From: a virus
DNA: 64,000 nt
Strand: one strand, 5' to 3'
Virus record (IMG/VR): IMGVR_UViG_3300030202_003189
Span: 146,739-210,738 of that record
Within the stretch, counting starts at the first letter, position 1. Every line of letters starts with the position of its first letter. Both the position numbers and the translations under genes were made by a program. This document shows, one piece after another, positions 8,042 through 17,400 of the stretch. The notes below the pieces were generated by a model, which saw only the letters and a list, made by a program, of their open reading frames with translations, ran no database searches and had not been told where the DNA came from.

Positions 8042-9850
8042 ATGGCTAATCAAGGAATTAACTATAATGCACGTAATTTTGTAGAGGTAAGGTCGGAATT
8101 AATAAATTTTGTTAAACAATATTATCCTGATTTATTTAGTGATTTTAATGACGCTTCTGTGGGACAAATGTTATTGGAGCTTAACGCAGCGGTTGCTGAC
8201 ATGTTATCCTATAATACCGATAGAACATTTCAAGAAACACAGATAGACTATGCTCAGGAAAGAGCTTCCATATTAGCAATGGGACGTACTTTAGGATTAA
8301 ATGTACCAGGAGTAAGACCTAGTATGTGTTTAGTAGATTTCACGGTAATTGTTCCCCCAAAAGGAGATAGTTTCGATATTAATTACGCACCTATGTTAAA
8401 ATATGGATCTCAAGTAGAAGGGGCGGGACAAATATTCCAAGTAGATGAGGATGTTAACTTTGCATCCCCACTTTCATCAGGAGGAGTACCAAACAGATTG
8501 GTATTACCTAATAAAGACAGTAATGGTGTAATAGTATCTTATAGTATTGTTAAGAGAGAGGCGGTAATAAATGGTAGGAGTAAGGTATTAAAAAGAAATG
8601 TTAGACCTGAGGATATAAAACCATTTATGGAGATAATACTACCAGAGACTAATGTTACTAGTATAGAACAAGTTAAACTAGTTGATGGATTAGACGCTGT
8701 GGAACCATCCTTATCTGACTTCCTAAAGTTTGAAAATAGTTTTTATGAGGTAGACTCTTTGGCCGAATCACAAGTTTTTATGGAAGATAAAAATAGACAG
8801 AGTGATAACGGGGCAATAATTCCTGGTAAATGGGTTAGTGTAGATAAGAGATTTGTAAAAGATTACACGGATAAAGGATTTTGTAGATTAACTTTTGGTA
8901 GTGGTACACCAAACGCGCAACCTCTCGTAGACTATATTAATAATAATTCATTAAGTCAGATAGATAATGTACTTAACAATAAGAGTCTAGGAGAATTACC
9001 TAAGGCGAATTCAACACTGTTTATTAGATATAATGTAGGTGGAGGGGAATCCTCTAACGTTGGACCAAATGTGTTGCAGAATAAAGGGGTGATATATATG
9101 ATAACACAAGGTAGTTCAGCTGCCAATAATGAAGTGGTAGAACTATCCTTAAAGTGTACTAACCCTACTCCAGCTATTGGAGGTGCGGATACCCCATCAA
9201 TAGATGAACTAAGACACTTAATAAAATATAATTTCGCAAGTCAAAATAGAGCGGTAACAGTAAGGGATTATTATACTCTCATCACAAAAATGAGTAGTAA
9301 ATTTGGTGTTCCATATAAAAGCGCAATAGCCGAAACACAAAATAAAATTGAAGTATCAACACTGAGTCTGGATAGTAATAGAAAGTTAACAGCAATATCG
9401 ACAGATACACTTAATGATAATATGTCAAGATACCTGGCAAACTATAGAATGATAAATGATTATATAACCGTAACGTCAGGAAAAATAATAAATATATCTA
9501 TGGAGGTTTATTGTTATATTGATAAAAACTTTAATAAGTCATTAGTTATTTCTCAAATGATTAATACTGTTAGTACCTATCTGAGTGTAACCACCCAAAC
9601 GATGGGTCAGAATATCTATTTATCTGACCTTACAAGAGAGTTAAATAATATTGATGGTGTTCTAAATATAGTAGAGTTTAAGGTTTATAATAAAATTGGT
9701 GGTAAATACTCTCTTAATATAACACCACAAGAACTAGACCCAACAACAAATGAAATATCAATCAAAGAAAGTCTTACGTTATTCGGGAACTTTAACACCA
9801 TGTATGAGATAAAATACCCAACCACTGACATTCAAGTATTCGCAAAGTAA
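8042..9850 (+). CDS. 6: gp6-like baseplate wedge protein
   Basis: A core baseplate wedge subunit, homologue of T4 gp6 (660 residues) and P2 gpJ. The 602-residue protein has the typical N-terminus: a tyrosine-rich start, then FSDFNDASVGQMLLELNAAV and MLSYNTDRTFQETQID. The C-terminal part has VTVRDYYTLITKMSSKFG, which matches the J-like domain. It follows gp25 immediately and precedes the giant structural genes. Confidence 0.9.
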   Translation: MANQGINYNARNFVEVRSELINFVKQYYPDLFSDFNDASVGQMLLELNAAVADMLSYNTDRTFQETQIDYAQERASILAMGRTLGLNVPGVRPSMCLVDFTVIVPPKGDSFDINYAPMLKYGSQVEGAGQIFQVDEDVNFASPLSSGGVPNRLVLPNKDSNGVIVSYSIVKREAVINGRSKVLKRNVRPEDIKPFMEIILPETNVTSIEQVKLVDGLDAVEPSLSDFLKFENSFYEVDSLAESQVFMEDKNRQSDNGAIIPGKWVSVDKRFVKDYTDKGFCRLTFGSGTPNAQPLVDYINNNSLSQIDNVLNNKSLGELPKANSTLFIRYNVGGGESSNVGPNVLQNKGVIYMITQGSSAANNEVVELSLKCTNPTPAIGGADTPSIDELRHLIKYNFASQNRAVTVRDYYTLITKMSSKFGVPYKSAIAETQNKIEVSTLSLDSNRKLTAISTDTLNDNMSRYLANYRMINDYITVTSGKIINISMEVYCYIDKNFNKSLVISQMINTVSTYLSVTTQTMGQNIYLSDLTRELNNIDGVLNIVEFKVYNKIGGKYSLNITPQELDPTTNEISIKESLTLFGNFNTMYEIKYPTTDIQVFAK

Positions 9851-9863
9851 ACTCGTTTACTTT
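9844..9863 (+). terminator. Hairpin at the end of gp6
   Basis: A perfect 8-bp inverted repeat (AAAGTAAA at 9844-9851, TTTACTTT at 9856-9863) with a CTCG tetraloop overlaps the gp6 stop codon. It lacks a long T tract beyond the arm, so it may be a weak terminator, an mRNA-stabilising hairpin or a processing site between gp6 and the next, separately promoted unit. Confidence 0.45.
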
Positions 9864-9883
9864 CTGCAAATTATTAATAAAAT

Positions 9884-9903
9884 AATATTTATTAATAAAT
9901 AAA
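9884..9903 (+). promoter_or_regulatory. Candidate late promoter before the 1508-residue structural gene
   Basis: AATATTTATTAATAAATAAA lies 15 bases before the start at 9919 and just after the gp6 hairpin. It is a variant of the TATTTAT element seen before other phage units. The terminator-then-promoter order fits a new transcription unit. Confidence 0.35.
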
Positions 9904-9918
9904 CTAAGAAGTAAACTT

Positions 9919-12900
9919 ATGGGGGACAATCGAACAATACATTTAGCAACAAAAGAAGGCACACAAAGCGTTAATATAGACCTAGAACAAGATTTTGATT
10001 TCCTAGAGGTATTGAGTCTTCGTATAACACAACAAGAGGCTTATAGAATCTTCTGTGCGAACTATGGAGTCTTAGTTGGTAAGGTAAAGGCAAACGGAGG
10101 TTATCCTATTAAGAACGCAAAACTATCTATTTTTATTCCATTAGACAATGTAGACGCAGGAAATTCAGTAATAAGAAATATCTACCCTTTTGAGACACCT
10201 ACAGACACACTACCATCAGGACAAAGATATAATTTATTACCCAGAGATAAGCAATTAGCGACTCCGGCTGATCATACCCCTGTAGGGACGTTCCCATCCA
10301 AATATGACATAATGGTTAATGAAACATTATTATATGTTCATGAGAAGTACTATAAGTACACAACCACCACCAATGAGAATGGAGATTATATGTTTTTTGG
10401 ATTACCTATTGGAACCCAAATAGTTCACATGGATGTTGACTTAAGTGATATAGGAAATAATTCTGTAACACCAGCGGATTTAATGAATTTAGGGTATTCT
10501 GAGGCCCTATTTGAATCCGATGCTAAATTTAAGAGATCAAATGACTTAGACCAATTAGCTCAGATAGTTGGAATAAATAAAACAGTATATATTAGACCTT
10601 TTTGGGGTGATGTGGATGAATGTGAATATGGTATAACAAGGGCTGATTTTGATACCGCAAGGTTTGTTTTCCCTAAGGGTTATCTAATAGGAAGTGTATA
10701 TACCGATGGACCAGCGGAGGATAATAACTCTTTTGTTCCTAAATCATGTTGGCAAGAAAGTTCAACCTCAGCTTCATCTGGAGTAGGACTTAGGGGAGGG
10801 GTTTCGCGAATCGTTAGAGCCGATAGTCTAAGAACACCAGAGGAGGTTGCTAGTGCTGGAGAGAAATATGGAAAAGTTGGAGTAGTAGAAGCTTGTAGAT
10901 TAACATCAGACGGCACAACTGAATATGTTGGTAAATGGAATACAAAACCAGATGGGTCGTTCATGATTCCCTTACCCTTAAATTTAGGAAAAAAGATTTG
11001 GGATGAAGATTCACAATCTTGGGTAGATAATGAGGATGAAGGGTTTGCCACTTTTGCAGATTATAGATTTAAGATCTATTGGGAAGGTCAAGGGGATGGT
11101 AGTAATGAACAAAACGTGGAGAATTACTACGATAATACCATCAACACAACCCAGCTCATTTTAGGATCTGAGGGAGAAGGAGTACTACGTAGTCCAAAGT
11201 ATTCTCAATCAGGAGAAGAATACGGCGACTCCTACTCTTCAATATCAAACCTTACGGGAAATCTTTGGTACGGTACTTTTTATAATAATTCTAATAGAGA
11301 TAGTGCAAAACTTAATAGAGGAGTATTATTTTTACCAAATCCATATGTTGATTTAGGTACCTCAGGAAGTGAGGAGGCTAATAGTTATACCTTCTTTGCA
11401 GAACCAGATACATTAAATGCTAGTTCAGCACCATTTAATATGAAGGATCAATTCGGTAATCAACTAGGAAGATGGTCAAATTACACAAGAATTAGACTAA
11501 GTTCCTATTATACGGTTGCACAGTATTTTAATTATGTAAGTGATTATGATGTTGCAGTACCAGGTAGAAAACCTGAAGGTTGTTTTAGTGAAGGAATACT
11601 CGGGGCTTGGTATAATGGACCCGGAGATTCAGTTTACTCCACTCCAAATAAACCAAGTGTATATGATGACAATGGTCCTGATTGGAATACTCAAAGTGTA
11701 GGAACTAACCCTTGGATAATTTCAAGAAGTTGGGTTGATTCAGACGAAGAAATAAGACAATTCCCAGTTAATTATATTTTTAACAAATATAAAAGAAAAG
11801 ATCCAAGATGGCAAGGAATACACTTAGAAGGTGATGAAGTGTGGTTGAAAAATTATGGAGGGTTTATATCTAACTACACCACAGCCTCATTAAAAGTCTA
11901 TGCGGCTTTTAATATGGGGGCGTCGGCTGGGTTTAATGAACAAACAACCTCTAACTCCGCAGGATGTCATTTGGAACATATAATTGGAAATGGTGGTGGA
12001 TTTAGAGGTAATCACAGAGCGGCTGCTCAGTATTGTGATACACAAGGAGATTGTTGTAACCCACCCCAACTATTATATTGTACAACCAGTGCTTGTGATT
12101 GTACTAACGTATGTACTGGAACGTATGCAGGTAGCTCACTATTTTGTCAGGATGGCGATTGTTTTGGTAAGACGGACGGAACCAACGGAGTTATAGACGG
12201 ATACTGGTTTACCACTGCTAGGAATTTCTACCATTTTGATATGGATGGGGCTTCAGGGAACGGAAACGATTTAATTTTTAACACTACAATAGATGAATGG
12301 GAATCCACCAATCATTTGGATGGTTGTAAAGGATGTATGGATTTGGATACAGTATATGAAGATATGGCGAACTGGTCAATGACAGGAAGAGGAGGGTCTA
12401 TATTTAACGAGGATGCTACTCCTTATTCGTGGGTTATGCCACCAGGTCAAACCCCATTATATGACCCAAACCAAGGGGTTGATATATCGGGAACACTAAC
12501 ATATGGTAATATGAGAGATACTCCATCACCCCTAGCAAAGGGGTCAAATAAAGTTACAATGGTAGGTGATGGTGTAACTGAGAATACAGGTATTATGGGG
12601 AATACTATATGTGGCGGGTTTCTTGCTCCAGTATGGGGACAATACGCTGTCAGAGCACGTATACCTTACGGAGGAGCTGACTCTTGTTTCGCCGGTGTAG
12701 TTGGTATACACTATTGTGATACAACGAGAAAAAATTGTGACCTTAACGCCAATTGGAGCTATTCTGCGGCGACCTCACAATTTTTTAATACAGGATATGA
12801 TAAACAATCTGTATCCTTTGCCGGATTCGCAGGTAATGATGATTATACAAGATCACTGGACTACTCATCTAACTATTGTCCAAGTTTTATCACCGGCCAA

Positions 12901-14445
12901 CCAGCCCTAGTGGATAGTCACTGTAGTGCACTAGAGAAAAATGTAAGAGTTTGTGGGGATGGACATGATAAGGATTGTGGAGCTCTGGGAGCTTACCACC
13001 AAAAAGGGGGTGGAGGATTCGTCAGTTGGGAATTACGTCTAAAGGAAGGTATGGCCGTTAGATTAGGGGTACAACCGGTTGCTGCTAATAGTTGGGATAG
13101 TATTCCGGCATGGTGTGATCCCGGTATTACTTGTAATCACAATGGAACTACTGATGGTGGGAATTTAGCAATCCCATCATTGGCACATGACCAAAATCTC
13201 TGTGATAATGGGTTTGGGTGTGGTTATGTCTACCTTAATATGTCGATTAGTCATTATGTGAATCCTAGAGAAAGTGAACTCGTAGAGAATTACCAAAGAA
13301 CAATAGGAGAACCAATACACGGTTCCTTATATTTTCCACAATACTATGTGGGTACTAACGATGATGAATGTTGTTCAAGATCCAATGGTGACTTTGAGGG
13401 ATGGAGTCATAATGCACCAGAAGAAAGACATAAAGTGGATGTATGGGAAAACTTTTCATTATTATATGCTGGTAGTTTTATGGAGGTTAATGGGACTCTT
13501 AATTTTGAAAATTATACAACAGGACAAGGGGATGTGTTAGGGGGATCACCAGTGAGGAACGGTAAATATTATAACACTAGAACAATAGGAAATACAGATA
13601 TTATTGAGATAACTAAAGAGAAACCTAATTTTAGACTGGGGCCAAACCAATGGGCTAGTATAGACATGAACTTACCTAATACATCAGTTAATTTAAGTTC
13701 TGATTATAATTATTCTCTAATATTAGATAAAAGTGATTATGGCCCTTTCTTCACCAATCAAGACACTCAAAATTGGCCATTAACATACGGTGGAGGTATG
13801 GAAGAACTACAGAATAAGAATTTTGCACCATACGACTGGTTAGATTTTAGATTATCACAACAATATCCTCCACAATTTGATACTAATGAGATAATGCAAA
13901 ACGGTATTGGTGCTCAAGGAGATATTCCAGTTAATTGGGATTGGATGAATGGTGGTAATTGGGGGGCATCAACCTCCTCATTGGTTTATCCAGTACAATT
14001 TCCTTATTATGCTACCGCTGGTAATCTTGTTGAGTCTAACTATAATGTTTTCAGATACGACGTCCAAGGATTTTCTCAAGGGGGTGTTGTATTTCCTGGG
14101 GTATATCCTAGGTGGTACAATTGGTTAAGACCAATGCCAGAGAGTTGGTATTCTACTAATACTTTTTGGTGGAAAGACATCTACGCCCTATCAACCGAAT
14201 ATAAAGAGTTAGATGGTGAAACTCCAGGAGCTTATAGTCCAACAACGCCATGGTCAGCAGGTGAAACTTATAATAATGACTGGGGTACTCAGAAGACACA
14301 AGAAGTTGGTAGATCAGGATGGAGTGCAACTAATCTAAATGCTTATCCTATTCGAAAATATTATTATTTCGGTCTTAGGAAAAATAGATGGACATCTTTA
14401 GATGAATTAAAAGATGTATTAGGAAACGTACAAATGGATTATTAA
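9919..14445 (+). CDS. Giant baseplate/tail structural protein (gp7 position)
   Basis: A 1508-residue protein in the position of T4 gp7, right after gp6. The N-terminus has VNIDLEQDFDFLEVLSLRI, a motif partly shared with the protein at 19645. Residues about 50-178 look like a carboxypeptidase-regulatory or Cna-B-type beta sandwich (GKVKANGGYPIKNAKLSIFI, then ENGDYMFFGLPIGTQ). The middle (about 680-760 and later) is Cys-rich, with clusters such as CDCTNVCTGTY, and Gly/Trp/Asn-rich, as expected of an exposed fibre or receptor-binding region. No enzymatic motif is seen. A peripheral baseplate protein is the likeliest role, by position. Its stop overlaps the next start by one base (TAATG). Confidence 0.75.
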   Translation: MGDNRTIHLATKEGTQSVNIDLEQDFDFLEVLSLRITQQEAYRIFCANYGVLVGKVKANGGYPIKNAKLSIFIPLDNVDAGNSVIRNIYPFETPTDTLPSGQRYNLLPRDKQLATPADHTPVGTFPSKYDIMVNETLLYVHEKYYKYTTTTNENGDYMFFGLPIGTQIVHMDVDLSDIGNNSVTPADLMNLGYSEALFESDAKFKRSNDLDQLAQIVGINKTVYIRPFWGDVDECEYGITRADFDTARFVFPKGYLIGSVYTDGPAEDNNSFVPKSCWQESSTSASSGVGLRGGVSRIVRADSLRTPEEVASAGEKYGKVGVVEACRLTSDGTTEYVGKWNTKPDGSFMIPLPLNLGKKIWDEDSQSWVDNEDEGFATFADYRFKIYWEGQGDGSNEQNVENYYDNTINTTQLILGSEGEGVLRSPKYSQSGEEYGDSYSSISNLTGNLWYGTFYNNSNRDSAKLNRGVLFLPNPYVDLGTSGSEEANSYTFFAEPDTLNASSAPFNMKDQFGNQLGRWSNYTRIRLSSYYTVAQYFNYVSDYDVAVPGRKPEGCFSEGILGAWYNGPGDSVYSTPNKPSVYDDNGPDWNTQSVGTNPWIISRSWVDSDEEIRQFPVNYIFNKYKRKDPRWQGIHLEGDEVWLKNYGGFISNYTTASLKVYAAFNMGASAGFNEQTTSNSAGCHLEHIIGNGGGFRGNHRAAAQYCDTQGDCCNPPQLLYCTTSACDCTNVCTGTYAGSSLFCQDGDCFGKTDGTNGVIDGYWFTTARNFYHFDMDGASGNGNDLIFNTTIDEWESTNHLDGCKGCMDLDTVYEDMANWSMTGRGGSIFNEDATPYSWVMPPGQTPLYDPNQGVDISGTLTYGNMRDTPSPLAKGSNKVTMVGDGVTENTGIMGNTICGGFLAPVWGQYAVRARIPYGGADSCFAGVVGIHYCDTTRKNCDLNANWSYSAATSQFFNTGYDKQSVSFAGFAGNDDYTRSLDYSSNYCPSFITGQPALVDSHCSALEKNVRVCGDGHDKDCGALGAYHQKGGGGFVSWELRLKEGMAVRLGVQPVAANSWDSIPAWCDPGITCNHNGTTDGGNLAIPSLAHDQNLCDNGFGCGYVYLNMSISHYVNPRESELVENYQRTIGEPIHGSLYFPQYYVGTNDDECCSRSNGDFEGWSHNAPEERHKVDVWENFSLLYAGSFMEVNGTLNFENYTTGQGDVLGGSPVRNGKYYNTRTIGNTDIIEITKEKPNFRLGPNQWASIDMNLPNTSVNLSSDYNYSLILDKSDYGPFFTNQDTQNWPLTYGGGMEELQNKNFAPYDWLDFRLSQQYPPQFDTNEIMQNGIGAQGDIPVNWDWMNGGNWGASTSSLVYPVQFPYYATAGNLVESNYNVFRYDVQGFSQGGVVFPGVYPRWYNWLRPMPESWYSTNTFWWKDIYALSTEYKELDGETPGAYSPTTPWSAGETYNNDWGTQKTQEVGRSGWSATNLNAYPIRKYYYFGLRKNRWTSLDELKDVLGNVQMDY

Positions 14446-17400
14446 TGGAAAGAAAAAAGACAATAAGAACACAAGATAAAAGAGCCGGAGCTAAAGGAAT
14501 AGGCTATAGTGAGACTGTTGGTTTTACTAACACAAATAAACCTTTACCAACGGGAGAGGTTATTAAAATAGTTAGTCAATCAGAACAGTTTTTTACTGAA
14601 AGAAAAGAATCAAAATTATATCGACTAACCGCTACTCTCACACCATTAGTTTATCTACCACAACAATATTATTGGATAGGTGCTAACTTAGCACCAAATG
14701 GTGAATTAGCAATCGTAGATTCGACATCACAAACAAGTGTATATGAAACATTAAATTATTCATTACCTAATATTCTCACACCATCCTTTGCCGGTGGTAA
14801 CCCAACAGAATATAATTTTGATTTAGATAATACTAGTAATTGGGTAGGACATATTTTATACCCTTATGAAAATGAATATCTAAAACTATATACAATACCA
14901 GAGTTTACTGCCAGTCTTATGTTTATTCCAGATATTAACGATGCAAGATATGGGATTAATACTGGAATAAATGATTTAGTATATTATGATATAGTGAACT
15001 ATTTAGAGAGTGATTTAGATGGATTAACAATATCAGAATGGTTTAACGGAGTTGACCATATCTTAGAAGAACCACTATGGGTAGATAATAGTGGGGCGGT
15101 TGTACCAGTCACCGATGAAAATGCTACTACACTAACTTTCCCAGAACTAAAAATAAGTAATCAAGAGTATAAAGGGTACACACAAGATGGAGTTCCTTTT
15201 CTTTTTAGTGTTCCGGTAAAAACAGAACAGGGATGGTATACCGCATTATATACACCATTTGAACATAATTTCGAGGAAGGTGACTATATCTTTGTTAAAC
15301 CATTGGTTACAATTGGATATGTAACACTAAACGGTAAATATGACACTTGTGACCCTAGTTTATATGGATTTAAGAGAGTAATTGGTGCATCATGGGATGT
15401 GGTAGGAGATAAATACTCGAGACACTATGTTATTATTGAACATAAGACTAAAAAACATTGGGATTGGGTAACAGCTGGTGGTGGAACAAACACAGCTGGA
15501 GAAAACTATACATGGAGCGTTGAAAGCTCACAAGGGTTTATAAAGAAGGTGTCAAACTACTCACCAGAACTTATCCAATCAATAAGTGTTGAATTTATAA
15601 ATCTTTCTCATTTTACTCTAATTCCTACTCAACCAGATACCATTCTGGTTACCCTAGGTGTGTTAGAAACTGGATTAAGAGTTGATGATAAAGTGTTAAT
15701 AACCATATCTGAAGATGCTTATGGTACAGAATTTTATGAAGAAAGAAGACCATCGTTATTTAATTTAAGTGGAATATATACTGTTGCGAGTATTGAAAGT
15801 TTATTCTCTTTTACAATACGTGCAAGAGAAATTCAGGATAATATACCATTTTTTGATCAAACTCTAAATCAGTTGGTATTTGGTGGAACAAACTATCGTG
15901 TTGAGGTATCAAGGATAGGGTCGACACCATCAGAATATTACCTAAGAAAAGGAAAAATTATAACAAGTATTAATAATTTTGAGATTAATAAATTACCTTT
16001 TAGTAATAGTATATATAGTGATCCTAATTATAATGTTGTTGTAGATGAGGATATTGATATCTCTAAAATAAAAGATAACTACGGAAAACCAATCTCTGAG
16101 TTATTCTTAATGTTAACTAAGAGAGCGGGGCAGAAAACATACGATTTTACTGATGTAGAATGTTTCTTTTCTTGGATGTTTAACTACTCCTCTATATTAG
16201 TAAAAACAGGTGATGGGTTAGATATAGTATCAAAAAGAAGTGCTGATAGTAAACTTAGTGGACATGTAAAGAACGTAAGCGGTGGTTTTATGAGTGAATA
16301 TAATGATTATTTAGGTGATTGGTATTATATGGATTTTGTGGAATATAACAATACTCAACTCACTGAAACTAGAATAGAGAGATTAAAAAATAGATTTAAT
16401 ACAATAGGACGGGAATGTCCAGATAATAAATGTGATGAAGTTTTAATTGACGGATCAAATGGATTTGAGATAAATATATGGGACGTTTACAATAGTTACA
16501 ATGTGGGGAGTCTAACTTTAACAGATGGGGGTTCTAGTATTGGAGGAATACTAAGCTCAAGTAGTGCAGGTCTCGGACAATCACAACCAGCAGATGGTAA
16601 TTACATATATACTACAGTTTTTATCACTCCAGAATTATGTAATTTACCAGATGAGGGGTTATTATTGGAATTTGATTTTACACAGGTCACAACCACAGGG
16701 GTGGTTAGAATCCTAGGACCATCTGGGAATGAAGAGACTTTAGGGAATGGTTCTTCGGCTCTGTTTGTTGGAACTGCCGCTGATGTAAATGGAGTTGCTC
16801 AAACAATAAACTACTCACTAACATTCAACCCAGCCACTTCTGGAGTTTATAGAATATTATTAGGTATAGTTAATTTTGAAGGAAGTTATGATGCTAATAC
16901 GGGGGGTACGTTTTCTCCACCATATGAGGCTTACTTCAATAATGTTACCTTAATGAGGTATTTTGGTACACCAAAATATGGTGGATGGGTATACGATCCT
17001 CTTGCGGATTACCAGATAAAAAGATGGTCAAGTTATATAGAAACTGCTGACCCTTCAGTTCTAGGTATTCCTTATTGGGCTCAAGATGTGGATGGACTAA
17101 TGGTTTGGAGAGAATTACTAGATATTGGTTATTTTGAAGATGTGGAACAGACCTTAGGGGTAGATTACCCTTTCCTAAACGGAAAACACTATATTAATAT
17201 AGATAAAACAATTGCTGTGGGTATAACACCGTCCAAACTTGGAGAAAATAGTTCTTCTTACTCTACTGTAATATATGGATGTATGGATGATGTGGCTGCC
17301 AATTATAACCCTTTTGCAACATATCCTTGTGCCAGTAATATAGTGCAAGGCGGACCATGTGTTGGGGACGTTAACGGAATTATGCAAACATATCCAGGTG

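Noticed and set aside
10680-11051. Reverse-strand open frame inside the 1508-residue gene, and similar ones elsewhere
   Set aside because: It lies wholly inside a longer forward gene with clear protein character and has no recognisable product; the same holds for the other long opposite-strand frames except the one at the right edge.
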